Assembly: GCF_010365785.1 (NCBI RefSeq)
Contig: NZ_CP048387.1
Location: 620,001-684,000, forward strand
Reading direction: 5' to 3'
DNA: 64,000 nt
DNA from: Spiroplasma sp. TIUS-1
GTDB taxonomy: Bacteria > Bacillota_I > Bacilli_A > Mycoplasmatales > Mycoplasmataceae
Shown: positions 1-12,838 of the stretch, in pieces
How the letters are laid out: each line of letters opens with the position of its first letter
Position numbering within the stretch: position 1 is the stretch's first letter
Made by a program: the position numbers and the translations under genes
The notes under the pieces: model-generated
Told to the model about the DNA's origin: nothing
The model's input: the letters and a program-made list of their open reading frames with translations, nothing else
Database searches by the model: none

Positions 1-1646
1 ATTTTTCCCTCTATTGTTATAGAAATAAAGTTTGATTCATCATATGTTATAAAAATTTCATCTTTTCCGTTTCCATCATCTTTAACATCAGATTTTATTA
101 TTTGATTTGAAAATGGTCTACTAAAATCATTTTCATTTATTCTATTTCCGACCAAGTCATCCCCAAAATAGTTGTTTGACATAATTTGATTAAACATAAC
201 TCAAGGATTAGAATACAATTGAACTTTTGCATACCTATAATAAGTATCTAAATCAATTTTTGTATTACTTTTTGCTGGAAAAGGAACATTTATAGCTGCA
301 TCTAATGCTTTGATAAAACCTGTTTGATAAGTTCTACCTCCAAGAGAAATATTTATTGAACTCAACCAGTCATTATCTTCAGAATTTAATCCAGAAGTTG
401 AATCTTTAACTCAAGCATTTTCAAAAAAGTTTCACTTATTTCATTGACTTGTTTCTTCAGGCTCTCTATCAAAGGTTATAAATGATGACTTTATAATTCT
501 TTCAATCAAATTATTAAATCTAATTAGTTCTTTTGTAGATCTGCTATCAGAATTTAATTTATTAATTAATTCATTAAATCCACCTTTTATGTCTAAACCA
601 AGATGAAGTTTTTCATTTGCACTTACGGAATTTTTTGTATAGTAAATTGAATTTGTTCAAATGTTTTTGCCAAAATCATTAGATTTATTATATGGAGAGT
701 CTCCCATTGGTTGTAATTTCTTGACCTCTAACAAATATTTAAACAAAGGACTATTTAAATAATCATCATTTGTGTATTTGTAGATACCATCATTTATTTC
801 TATACCATCACCAGAAAACTCAGTTAACAATCCAGCAATACCTATTGTATAAATATTTTTATCACTTTGAGGTGTTTTACTATTTGCTGTTGTTAAGCTA
901 ATTGAATCACGTAAATCTTTAAAACTAATAAGCATTTCATGTACAAATCCATCCGGATATTCTTGTTCAATATCTCGTACTTCCTTAGCAATCATATATT
1001 TTTCATAATCACGAAAAATTTGTCTAGATGATGAATAATCTCCAATACCTGAACGACCCATCTCTCACAACATTGACATCACAGGGGTTATCATACCAAA
1101 TATAGCCATTAAACAACCAAAAACTCCTAAAAGGATATTCAAACTAAAAGTAGATAATATTGCTAATACTCCTGACAAAATAAGGTCAAATAATACCAAC
1201 ACAATAAATCCAATTGATAAATTGAATAATATTAGTGAATATACTGGAGATGGAGATATTATTCCAAAAATAATAATAAATAGAGTAAATAAAAATCATG
1301 ATCCAATTGACCATACTTTTGACAGTAATATTCTTTGTCAAAAACCTACAGTACTAGATATTCCGCTTCTTTTTTCTAAACTCATCGTTCCATCAGTAAT
1401 TGACCTTGAAAAATATTTTGAAAAAACTAATAAATTTACAATTGTAATTTGAACAATCCCTATAATATATAAAATAATTCTCATTAGTGAATGGGTTCCA
1501 TTATTCATATCTGAGTCGCCTTGCAAAGCAAGAGTAAATATTGATAATATAGTTACAAATAAAATTATCATTACAACAGATGTAATTCATAAAACTTTTG
1601 ACTTTAATGTAGATTTAAAAAAATATTTAAATATAGTTAATTTCAT
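1..1646 (-). CDS. ABC transporter permease, C-terminus cut by window edge
   Basis: About 548 residues are visible and the gene runs off position 1. The N-terminus is a hydrophobic segment (residues ~18-42). Further membrane segments follow to about residue 190, and then a large hydrophilic, probably extracellular, region. Several TGA codons are read as Trp. The ATG at 1646 overlaps the TAA of the upstream ATPase by one base (TAATG), and a GTGAGGAC ribosome-binding site lies just upstream, so the two are translationally coupled. A permease with the same design lies at 58534-60195, also paired with an ATPase. Both carry a similar short motif after the second hydrophobic segment (SLEKRSG here, SIEKRSG there). 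The substrate cannot be told from sequence, and import versus export is undecided. Confidence 0.75.
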
Positions 1647-2446
1647 TATTTGTCCTCACTTTTTGAAAAAATGTTTTTCAATTTAGAAGAATCATAACTT
1701 TTTGAGTCGGATTTTTCATGGTTTATTGTAATGTGCTTTTTATATAGATCTTCAAGTTTTCCGTCTCTCTCAATTGAATATTTGTCATCGTATACAATTT
1801 TTCCATTTTTAATTAAAATTGCCTTATTAATTAAATTTTCCATTTCGTCAATTATGTGGCTAGTGATAACTATGCAAATATCAAGTTCTTTTGCAAGAGT
1901 AAATATGATGTTGTGAAATTCAATTCTTGAGTCTACATCCAAATTTGCTGTTGGTTCATCAAAAGTTATAATTTTGGGATTTGTTATTAACACACTTAAT
2001 AGTAGTGCTCTTTTTTGTTGTCCTGAAGATAGTTGATCAAATCTAGATTTTCGCAAATCCTGAAGGTTCAAAAAGATAATTAATTTTTCTAAAGTATCAT
2101 TGTATTCTTTAGGGGAAATATTTTTTAATTCGGCAGAAAATTTAGCAAACTCAATTATATTAAAATGTTTGGGAAAATTATTTTGATCCGGAAAAAACGC
2201 CATACCCTTCAAGTTATCGAGTTTCATTTTAATATTATTTATAAAAATCTCACCACGATCAATTTTGTATTCATTAAATAGCGTTTTTAATAACGTTGTT
2301 TTACCAGCTCCATTATTACCAATTAATCCAACAATATCGCCTTTATAAACAGAAAAGGAGATATCTGAAATACCTCTCCTGCTTTTAAAAATTTTTGAAA
2401 CATTTTTAAATTCAATTATTACATTGTCTTTATTAAAAGAATTCAT
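1646..2446 (-). CDS. ABC transporter ATP-binding protein
   Basis: A 266-residue ATPase subunit of standard length. Visible motifs are Walker A GNNGAGKTT (~residues 43-51), a signature written SSGQQKR, Walker B IITFDEPT and a switch histidine in TSHI. It should power the permease encoded immediately downstream at 1646. The start is the ATG at 2446, nine bases after AGGAG; a GTG one codon earlier is possible. The C-terminal tail is Ser/Lys-rich. Its closest relative in the window is the ATPase at 60221-60955, which shares a FFPD motif after Walker A. Single-domain ATPases with one or two large permeases are common in mollicutes. The substrate is unknown. Confidence 0.85.
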   Translation of the reverse strand: MNSFNKDNVIIEFKNVSKIFKSRRGISDISFSVYKGDIVGLIGNNGAGKTTLLKTLFNEYKIDRGEIFINNIKMKLDNLKGMAFFPDQNNFPKHFNIIEFAKFSAELKNISPKEYNDTLEKLIIFLNLQDLRKSRFDQLSSGQQKRALLLSVLITNPKIITFDEPTANLDVDSRIEFHNIIFTLAKELDICIVITSHIIDEMENLINKAILIKNGKIVYDDKYSIERDGKLEDLYKKHITINHEKSDSKSYDSSKLKNIFSKSEDK

Positions 2447-2460
2447 CACTTGTTACTCCT

Positions 2461-2910
2461 AGTTGAAAACCCATGTATAAGCAAGTAATCATTTATTTAA
2501 GTCTACATAAACTCTAGAGAATGATTATTTGAATTACCTACACAAATTAACGCATATTCTGTTTTCATTGATATTAAATTAATCTCATTTTCAAAATATT
2601 TCAAATGATTTGCTACTTGTAATGTTCATTATTTTTTTATTTCTATTTTGTAATTTGATTAGGTACTTAACATTGTAGTTCCATTAGTTGTGTTGAAATT
2701 AGAAAAAAATAATATTAATAATAATTTATTAATGATTATTTAGAATTTACAATAATATTTTATCTTATTAAAGAGTAATTGCAATATATAACAAAATATA
2801 ATCAACCCTTCTCTCACTCAACTTTTCACAGCAAACAAAGTTCAAAAAAATCTTAGTTTTTCATAGACTTCTTTTAAGCTCGATGGAATTAAGTGTGACA
2901 ATACAAATGA
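2461..2910 (-). pseudogene. Possible decayed coding remnant in a 505-bp gap
   Basis: The space between 2450 and 2955 holds no intact gene. Read on the minus strand, about 2745-2905 is open for over 50 codons with TGA in plausible Trp positions. About 2460-2720 reads as protein-like sequence broken by two TAA codons and one frameshift, ending in VYVDLNKWLLAY just before the ABC ATPase. No family is recognised. In AT-rich DNA such open stretches can arise by chance, so this is a weak call. Confidence 0.3.
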
Positions 2911-2955
2911 TTAAACTTATAATTCGAGTTCAATATTTTTTTATAAAATGAAAAT

Positions 2956-4137
2956 TTAATCTTCAATTGATTCATCGAATACTAAGTCTATTTTGCTTAT
3001 TTTTTCAAGTTCTTTAACTAAAGATCCAAATATTTTTCTTCTAATTTTGTCATTACCGGTTTCAATTGCATTAGCGTTCTTTAGTAAAGAATATTTAACT
3101 TTGTCAAAGTTATCTAGCTGTTTTTTTACATCTTTTACAATCATAGGAAGTTTAGTTTCCATAAACTCAACCAACTCACCTCTAATCTTTTGAAGATCAC
3201 TCATAAGTTTTTCTGAACCATTCTTATTCATTAAGTTTTTTTCTAGCACATAGTACTTTCTTTCAACATCGATAATTTGTCTAATAATTTGTCCAACAAA
3301 AGAAAAACTAGTTGCATCAGATATTCAGATGTTATCAAAATCAGGATGCTTGTAGAATGGTGCTTTTGCAGAAACAGCAATCAAAATACCATATTTGGCT
3401 TTTTGCTTTGCAATATCTTCACTTAATTTTGATAATCAAGAATCTTTTCACTCTGCATTCTTAACTTCATAAACAATCTTTCCAATTTCAACTTTATCTT
3501 TTTTTACAATTTGTAAGAAGTCAGCTTTAGTATCACCTATTGTGATTTTTTTAATTTCGTCTTCTCTTCCAAACACCTTGATTAATTCAAGTTCAACTTC
3601 AGTTTCAAAATTTTCACCTTTTGTTTTAACATGGATTAATTTATTTGTAGCATTAGCTATTTTTAATTCTTCAACTTCTTTTGAATGTTTTTCAATTAAA
3701 TCTGCTTTTATTTCAAAAATTTTCTTTTCACTATCAGATACAAGTTTGGCAAATTTAGTACTTCACTCATTTTCAAGTTTAATTTGTTTCAATTCAAATT
3801 CTCTTTCTTTTTCATCACTCAATGATTTAATTTTAATTTCAAGTGATTGTTTTTCACTTCTCAATTCATTGATTAACTTTTCATTTTTTGATTTTAATTC
3901 ATCTTCTAATGATTTTTGTTTTTTTGAATACTCATTTTCAAGTTCCAATTTTTTTAATTTTAATTCAGTATTAAATTTATTTTCAAAATCACTACTACTC
4001 TTTTTAATTTCGTTTTTAATGTACTCTTCATTCTTTACTTGAAAAATTTTGTTGTAAGCTTCAGTATTGTGCTCAAATAGATCTGATATTAATATATCTT
4101 TACCACACTTGGGGCATTTAAGTATGTTTTTATTCAT
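2956..4137 (-). CDS. DUF2130 family coiled-coil protein
   Basis: 393 residues. The N-terminus carries a zinc-finger-like CPKCGKDI motif (residues ~8-15). A long charged coiled coil, rich in Lys/Glu, spans about residues 35-170. A globular C-terminal half follows, with a nuclease-like pattern (GDTKADFLQ, then YEVKNAEWKDSW). This architecture matches DUF2130, a widespread family of unknown function whose C-terminal core has been linked to restriction-endonuclease-like folds; that link is general knowledge, not shown here. The start is supported by AAGGAG six bases before ATG. It stands alone, with no coupled neighbour. Confidence 0.8.
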
Positions 4138-4306
4138 TTTTTCTCCTTTTTATTATTAAGCAAAAAAATACATTCACTTAAATGCATTGTTATAACTTAA
4201 TCAATTTTTAGTTTAGGCGCTAATATAAGAATCTTATTTGTATTAAACATACAATCAATTTATTGCATTGCTAAACTCCGAATTTAAACGGCATTTATAT
4301 TATAAG

Positions 4307-4334
4307 TAAAAAGAGATACATTGTACCTCTTTTA
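4307..4334 (-). terminator. Intrinsic terminator after the 46-aa gene
   Basis: On the minus strand AAAGAG pairs with CTCTTT, extended by GTAC/GTAT around a short loop, and is followed by a run of U. It sits immediately downstream of the small gene ending at 4339. Confidence 0.65.
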
Positions 4335-4338
4335 TAAA

Positions 4339-4479
4339 TTATTTATTTAGTGGTTTTCAAGTTCCATCTTTTAATTTGTAAAACTCTTCTTTACATTTAA
4401 CGCATTGAAAAGAGTCTCTTGGTCCTACCATAGGAACTTGTTTAGTTCCTGTTGATTTCATATCGTGAATACATGTCAT
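4339..4479 (-). CDS. Small zinc-ribbon-like protein, 46 aa
   Basis: A 46-residue protein. It begins MTCIHDMK, carries a CVKC pair at residues ~27-30 and ends in TWKPLNK, where the Trp is encoded by TGA. The two cysteine-containing clusters could bind one zinc ion, but this is inferred from spacing only. An AGAAGGAAAG ribosome-binding site precedes the ATG, and a good terminator follows. It does not match ribosomal protein L33 despite its size and CxxC. Function unknown. Confidence 0.6.
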
Positions 4480-4503
4480 TTTTTTAACTTTCCTTCTTAA
4501 AAT

Positions 4504-4896
4504 TTATCTTTTTTTTATTTCTACATTAATTTCAAATACTAAGCTTTGTCCTGAGTTATTTTTAATCAAAATTGCTCCCGTGCCTTCCTTAATACCATCT
4601 ATTTTAAATAATTCATTATCAATAACGACAATTTCAAATAATTCTTCAGATTTAAATTCTCCATCATTATCGAAGTAACTTATATTCATATTGGGTGTAA
4701 TACCTGAGTGAATTTTATAAACTCTAGGTTCACCTATATAAACTTTTGAAATAGGATTCTCTAGTGTGATAATTTTGCTAACAGATTCATCCTTAACATC
4801 GTTAACTTTTGTTGTTGCTATAATTGTGGCTGTTCCAGCTGTTGCAATAATTAACGAAGTTGCTACTATTGGAACTAATATTTTTTTTCTGATCAT
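4504..4896 (-). CDS. Membrane-anchored or secreted protein of unknown function
   Basis: 130 residues if started at the ATG at 4896, which has AGGAG seven bases upstream; an in-frame ATG at 4998 would lie inside the preceding gene. A Lys/Arg-led hydrophobic segment (residues ~5-25, PIVATSLIIATAGTATII) looks like an uncleaved signal anchor. The remaining ~100 residues form an extracytoplasmic domain with alternating hydrophobic residues, resembling a small beta-sandwich. No family is recognised. Its ribosome-binding site overlaps the stop codon of the preceding gene (4905), so the two share a transcript. Confidence 0.65.
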   Translation of the reverse strand: MIRKKILVPIVATSLIIATAGTATIIATTKVNDVKDESVSKIITLENPISKVYIGEPRVYKIHSGITPNMNISYFDNDGEFKSEELFEIVVIDNELFKIDGIKEGTGAILIKNNSGQSLVFEINVEIKKR

Positions 4897-4904
4897 AATT
4901 TCTC

Positions 4905-5507
4905 CTAAATCACAAATTCTACTGAATCTATTTTTACAGTTGTCTTTGCATATGTTACAGATCCTCATGAACCAGCATAAACCCATATTCAACTTCATAA
5001 GTCCATATTATCATCAACTTTAAATGAAATATGATAAGAGGTATCTTGACTAGCTCAACCTTCACTTGATTTCATTGATCCCTTCAGTTCATATTCCAAT
5101 TCAAGTGGAGACTCTGATTGATTAACCATTCTTAGAATTGAAATTGGTCCGCTTGATGAAGTTTTTTTACCATTCTTATGTTCCATTGTTTGGGAACCAA
5201 TTACTTTAACGAGTGACTCCTCTTTCTGTAACTGATATTTTGTAATTTGGCCTTCAAACTTCGTTCCTAGATTGGCAACGTGTTTTCAACTAGTTTGCTT
5301 TGATTCTCCTCCACCAGATCAACCCTTTTCGACTTCCAAAGAGCTGCTAAAACTAATTGGATAACTTTTGAATTTAATATTCCTATTAAGTTCATTGATG
5401 TTAAACTGTGATGAATAGTATGAGTATTATACATTTGATACTGAGATTGTTGATATTACTGGTGAAACTATAATTGTTGATATTGCTAATAATTTAAGCT
5501 TTTTCAT
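4905..5507 (-). pseudogene. Secreted-protein gene interrupted by an in-frame TAA
   Basis: The frame opens at 5507 with a typical signal peptide (MKKLKLLAISTIIVSPVIST). It meets TAA at 5429-5427 after 26 codons, then stays open in the same frame for about 173 more codons to TAG at 4905. The downstream part has normal composition, with several TGA Trp codons and motifs such as SGGGESKQTSW and YHISFKVDDN. The break separates the export signal from the mature domain. It could be a true nonsense mutation, a sequencing error, or a gene restarted internally; no strong internal start is seen. The mature part is not recognised. Confidence 0.6.
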
Positions 5508-5665
5508 TATTCAATCCTCAATTATTTATATATCTTTATACACTCATATTATAATATATTCTTATCTCACAAAACAATTAACATAAAACAAAAACAAAAA
5601 AAACATCTTTGTTACTTAACATATCTATCTAATTACTATTAGTTACTTGTCTATATTCTTCATAA

Positions 5666-5694
5666 AAAATAAAAAATACCTTACGGTATTTTTT
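5666..5694 (-). terminator. Intrinsic terminator of eno
   Basis: AAAAATACC and GGTATTTTT form a stem around a four-base loop, with a T-rich stretch following on the minus strand just after the eno stop. Confidence 0.75.
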
Positions 5695-5705
5695 AAATTT
5701 TATTA

Positions 5706-7154
<1,449 letters not shown>

Positions 7155-7856
7155 TTATTTGTTTTCATTTTGTAGTTTTTTTAACAATTCTTCTTGTTCT
7201 TTAATTTTAGCTTGAGCTACTTCTAATTCACTTTGTACTTTTTGTGTACCACTCATCATATTTGATTCATCCATTTTTGAAACGGTATAAGATTTTTTTT
7301 CATCATCAAATTTAAGTTCTTGTAAATATACTGATTTACTTATATCTGCAATTGGTGATCCATTAGCAAGATTTTCGTCTGCTTGTTTAACTCTACTTTT
7401 GTAAATCCTGAACATTTCTTCATCAATGAAATCATCCATGTGCTTTCCATCTTTGGTTTTTGATTTGGAAAATAAACTACCAGCAAATAATAGTATTCAT
7501 GCAAAAACCATAAGTGCTAAACCTGATACAAGATAAGTTATTATGCTATATGGGCCAAAATTATTAATATCCCTTGAAGAGTACATAACTATTAATGGGC
7601 CAAAAGCAAAAAGTATAAACCCTATTGCCCCAATCAAAGAACTTGAAATAACAAATCAAACTTGGAACTTTCAAAATCATTTATAACATCCCAAATGGCT
7701 ATCTTTAATACTATTTCTACCTAATCCAAAAGCCATACCCATAAACATACCCGTCATACTTCTACCACCAACAACGTTAGCATTTTGATTATGAGATATT
7801 CTTTTTTGTAATTGATATTCTTTAATTGGTGTTTGACACAAATTACAGTGCTTCAT
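7155..7856 (-). CDS. Two-TM membrane protein with N-terminal CxxC and C-terminal coiled coil
   Basis: 233 residues, continuous when TGA is read as Trp. The N-terminus has a single CNLC pair (residues 4-7). Two hydrophobic segments lie at about residues 65-90 and 105-130. The C-terminal ~50 residues form a charged coiled coil (heptad-like VQSELEVAQAKIKEQEELLKK region). AGGAG precedes the ATG at 7856. No family is recognised. With one CxxC visible it may bind zinc as a dimer, which is only a guess. It stands between eno and the opp operon with its own terminator. Confidence 0.7.
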
Positions 7857-7963
7857 TTTTTCTATCTCCTGTGATTATTAATAAATATATTTTATAGTAA
7901 ATTTTTTTATATTATTTATTATTTAATGGAATTTCTTATAAATATTTTTAGTTACCTAATGCT

Positions 7964-7998
7964 TTTGAAAAAAAAAAAAAAACGACCTAGTCGTTTTA
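7964..7998 (-). terminator. Intrinsic terminator of the opp operon
   Basis: AACGAC pairs with GTCGTT around a three-base loop and is followed on the minus strand by a run of about 15 U. It closes the oppBCDFA operon after oppA. Confidence 0.85.
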
Positions 7999-8011
7999 GT
8001 TTTTATTTAAA

Positions 8012-10594
8012 TTATTCAACATATTTGAAATCTTTATCCAAAGTTGCTAATTTTAATCCTGAATATTTAGATCTATCATAACTCAAATATGCTTTTTTAG
8101 ATCTTGTAATTGCTCCATTATCATACAGTGTTGGCATACTAGGAAGTATTTTCCAACCTCTATGTAAGTATTGTGAAGAACCATATCCAACAGTTGAATA
8201 ACTAAACGGTAATACAAATGACATTTTAACTGAAGGTAATACAAATGGATCATATATTGGAATCATAAATGATTTATCAATTAACATTAATTTCTCTGCA
8301 GTTGCAAAACCTTTAAACCTATCATCTAAATTTGATTCTTCACTAGCATTTTCTACTAATTCAGTATACTGTGCAATATCTTTAATAAAACTTGTAAATT
8401 GATCTTTTGTTTTATCGTCTTTAGCTACATATGAAGTATTTAACATACCTTGTAAATCAGAATACTTAAGTTCTTCACGTTTTTCTTTTCATTTATTTAA
8501 GATGTTTGAAGTTTGCCTTGCATCTATTATTCTGTGTAAACCATAGTAGTTTGCAAGATCTCCATTTAATTTATGAGTATTTAAATATGAAACTGGATCA
8601 GAGAAATCTGGTGATCAACCCAATACTAATAAGTCAAAAGCCGCATTACTTCGTTTTGATTTGAATTCAGATTCATCATTAGTTTGGTCTTGAACAATAG
8701 TAATATCAATTCCGTCTTCTTTTGCAGTTCTATTAAAAATATCAATCATGTTTTGTGTATAAATATTTTCTGTATTAGAACGAGCTCCGTTAGTTAAATG
8801 ATTTAGTCTGACAGACTTTGAACCAGCTAGTTCATTAAATTCTTTTCTTACTGAATCTAAGTATTTTTCATTTTCTACTTCAAACTCATTTTCATCAGTA
8901 ATACCACGTATAATTTTATAACCTTCAGGAACTTCACCACCTGCTTCGTTTTCAACTACATTTTTATGGTATGAGTAAAAATCACCACCTGGTTTTAATA
9001 ATTCAAATAGTTCTTTGGCTTCTGGAGTATTAATATTTATTTGTCTATCTTCATTACTTCCTATCGCTGCAGCCAAATATTCTACATAATCAGTTTCACC
9101 AGCAAATGCAAAATTTGTTGGTGTAAATGTATTTACTGTAGTTGCAGAAATATGTCTTTCTCCTTTTTTATCAAATGCAGATGAGTAATATTTTGACATT
9201 CAAGATTTTTGAATTGTTGTCATTAAATATTGACGCATAATTGACGAAGTCAAAATTCTTGAATTTAATTCACCTTCTGGAGAAGGATTAGGATTCCATA
9301 AATTTGTGTTTATAGCGTTCATATATATTCCATATGTTGCTTGTGCTTTAGAACCTTCTACAGTAACACCTTTAAATTTTGGATTTTCTGGATCAGTTCC
9401 AACATATGTATTTCATCCTTGAGGATCTGTCGGTCTAAGTTTTAATTCAGTTAAATCACCAGATTCAAATGATGTTCTTAATTCACCATCAGTCGCTTTT
9501 GATTTAAAAGTTTTTGTCATTTTATTAAAATGAATATCTTTTTGATTTACATAATATTTATTTTTTTCATATTCAACCGATTGAGAAAGTTGTAATTTTT
9601 TCAAAACAAAAGGACCAGAATATAAAGCTGTTGATACAAAGTTTTCTGTTGTCATATAGTTTGCAAATGAACCAGCTTTAGCATCATCTGAAATGTTAAC
9701 TGCTTGATATGGCAATGGTGCAAATGAAGCATAAGTCATTAGCGAATCAAAGAACGGCATTGGAACATTATCTAAGCCTGTTCATTTAACATAAAACGAA
9801 TCATTATCATATAATGAACCTTTACCAGGATGAGCGTTATCTGGGTCATTATCTGTTCCCACTAATTCTTTAACCCTTCCAGCTGTTAAACCTAAATAAA
9901 AAGTTTTTAATTGTTCTGTTGAAGTAACAATTGAAAAACCTGAAGTCCCATCAAAACTGCCATCTTCATTACCCACTTTATTTGTAATTGCTTTATGAAC
10001 TTTAGTATATCTTTCAATAGATTTACCCTCACCTTTATCAGCTTCTGTACCATTACCATTATCAATGTAATCAATAATTTCTGCTGCTCCATAAATATAT
10101 GAGCCCCAAAATGATTTAGTTTCACTAGCTGTATTTGGGTGAGCTATATAAAGAAAAATATTTAAAAAATCGGTTCCTTTAATATTGTCAAAAACTTGAT
10201 TTTGAGAATTAGTTCATTTTGCATTTTTATTAATTAAATAAGTTCAAGTTTCAGCTTTACCATCAGTTCCTTCAATTCGATTACCAACAAATTGTGATCC
10301 ACCTTCTTTATCTATAGCAGGATCGAATTTAACAGCAAGTTCACCAATTGTTCTCCCAAATGGATCTACAGTAACTAAAGGTACGTTTAAATCTGAAATT
10401 AATTCAAAATCTTGAGCTTGCATTGTTTTTGCAGACACAAGTGAGTTTGGATTAAATTGGAAATATCCTTTAAAATGGTCAGTGTCAACTTTACGCTGTA
10501 AAAGTGAATTGAAAGAAATACCACATGATACAACTGCTGATGCAGTTAATGTGATTCCCATTACCGATGTAAGTGTAAAGATAAGTTTTTTCAT
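8012..10594 (-). CDS. oppA: Oligopeptide ABC transporter substrate-binding lipoprotein
   Basis: 860 residues. A signal peptide ends in a lipobox (SAVVSC, Cys ~24), so the mature protein should be anchored to the outer face of the membrane. The long, mostly unmodified extracellular body is typical of mollicute OppA, which is larger than the ~540-residue Firmicute form. The family link rests mainly on being the last gene of a complete opp operon, plus SBP family 5-like stretches (WSPDFSDPVSYLNTH near residue 650). AGGAG lies just before the ATG at 10594, and the gene starts seven bases after oppF ends. It supplies peptides, probably the main amino-acid source. Confidence 0.85.
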
Positions 10595-10601
10595 ATATCT
10601 C

Positions 10602-12815
10602 CTATTTGTTTGAGTCCATTATTTTTTTCATCATCTCAACAAGTTCTCTTCTATTTGATCAAACATAATGACCTGGTTTTATTTGTTTGAAATTAGGAAA
10701 ATCAGTTAAATAATCTGGATGTTCCTTTTGTTCATCATAAACAATAAAATTAAATTCTTTTTGGTTTGGATCTGGATGTGGAATCGCTGATAGCAATGCT
10801 CTTGTATATGGATGCAGTGGATTATTAAATAATTCTTCTGCTGGAGCCATCTCTACAATTTGTCCACGGTAAATAACTGCAATTGTGTCTGCGACATGTC
10901 TAACAATAGATAAATCATGTGCTACAAATATATAAGTTATTTTTAAATCATCTTGAAATTTTTTAAACAAGTTCAAAACTTGTGCACGAATTGAAACGTC
11001 TAATGCTGAAATTGGTTCATCAGCAATGATTAGTTTTGGTTTCATAACAAGTGCGCGAGCAATACCAATTCTTTGTCTTTGACCACCTGAAAACTCATGT
11101 GGGTACCTAGATAAGTGTTCTGGTAATAGTCCAACAGATTTTATTGATTGTTCAATAATAAATCTTCTAACATCTTCATCATTAATTCGGTGCATTGATT
11201 TGATTGGCTTATCAGAATGATTCTTGTTATATCATTCAAAGAATAATTTTCTTGATTCATCATTTTTATACAATTCAGGATAGTTATATAACCCTTCTGA
11301 AATAATTTCTATAATTGGTAATCTGTCATTTAACGATGCAGCAGGATCTTGGAAGATCATTTGCATTATTTTTTTATTTTCATGAACACCTTTTTTATTT
11401 AAAGGTTTCAAAATGTCCAAGTTATTAATAATTGAATCCAACGATTCCAAATCCAACAATTTAATTAAATCCCTGTATTCTTTAATCATTTTTTCAGACA
11501 TACTGTATGTCCAACCTTTAATTGCATATACAAATTTAATTGTGTCTGCATCTTCTATGGTATCTTCGTTTAGTAAGTTTTCAACATAGTCAATTTTTGA
11601 TTTTAATGATTTTATAACTTCTTCATTTTTAATATTTTTTAAAACATATTCTTCATGAAAATTTTTAATTTCTAATTCAATATCTGAATTTTTAAATGAA
11701 TTTAATAATTCATTATTTTTTTCTATAGTGTTTGATTCATATGAATTAATGTATTCTTTAATTGCTTCAATATTTACAGTTTTATAAGATCAAACAGTTG
11801 ATAATAGTTTTTTAGCTTCATCCAAATAAACATCACTAACACCTGGTTTTTTATTTTCAACATCTAAAATATATTTTGTAGTTTCTTCAACAAATTGAGA
11901 TCTTTTAATGTTAACAAGTGCTTTGAATTTTTCTTTAAATTCTTCACGTTCTTTTTTCTTTGAAGTTAAAGCAATGTTTTGTTCTTGAGATCAAATTATA
12001 TCTTCAATTGCATCTTGAAGTTTGTTTTGTGAAATAGCTGACTTTTGTAACTCAACCAATATTAATTCAAAGAATTTCTCTAATGATAATTTTTCATTTA
12101 AATAATCATGTCTAATTTGGTTAACACGAGCAACATTCAAATAAATTTTATTAGCTTCGGTTTTAACATCCCTAACCAATACGTGTGTATTTCTAGCCTT
12201 AGTTCTAATTGCTTCAAACATTTCTGGTGTTAATTCTTTTGCATATTTATCAATATGATCCAAGAATCTAATAGTAGATTGTTGTATTCTGATTATTTCC
12301 AATAATGCTTTAACAATTTCTTTTTGTCAATTTTCAACCTTTTTAAAAACTTTTTCAGATTTTTCGTTTACTAATACTTCTCTATCTTCAATAATTATTT
12401 TTTCACTTTTTAAATCTTTAAGTTTTTTTGTTTTAGGGTTAAATTTTTGGTTCTTAATATATAAGAAGTAAGCCACTTTAACAGCATCTATGTATTCATT
12501 TAAAATTGTTGCTGTTTGAGTTGCTTCAATTTCCATTGCTTTAATATAATCTAAAATTTGTAGATTTGATTTATGCAAGTTTAGGGGTTTTCCAAAAACT
12601 AATTTGTCGTCGAAAAATACAGATCCAGAGTGAATCTTGTTAATTCCCATAACAGCACGACCAAATGTTGTTTTACCTGAACCAGATTCTCCAACAACTG
12701 CAAATGTTGTACCCTCTTTGATATCAACGTTTATGCCTTTTAGTGCTCTAAATTTTTTGGTTTTATTTCTGAACTCAACAACCATGTCTCTAACTGATAC
12801 TATTGTTTTTGCCAT
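10602..12815 (-). CDS. oppF: Oligopeptide ABC transporter ATPase OppF with large insertion
   Basis: 737 residues, about twice the usual 310-340. Walker [10 protein letters not shown] lies near residue 41, but the Q-loop (IFQDPAAS) is only reached near residue 486. Signature SGGQRQR is near 577 and Walker B LIIADEP near 595, followed by the OppF C-terminal extension with HPYTRALLS. The ~400-residue insert between Walker A and the Q-loop is charged, helical and coiled-coil-like. Long OppF proteins are also known from other mycoplasmas, so this is a lineage trait rather than a fusion error. The start ATG at 12815 has AGGAGG seven bases upstream. It pairs with OppD as the nucleotide-binding heterodimer. 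Confidence 0.92.
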
Positions 12816-12838
12816 AAATCGCACCTCCTTTTTCTATA

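Noticed and set aside
3542-4042. 166-codon plus-strand open frame within the DUF2130 gene
   Set aside because: It is antisense to the coiled-coil region, and its Phe/Ser-rich composition is the mirror of Lys/Glu codons.
4339-4479. Ribosomal protein L33
   Set aside because: Size and CxxC are similar, but the sequence and cysteine spacing do not fit L33.
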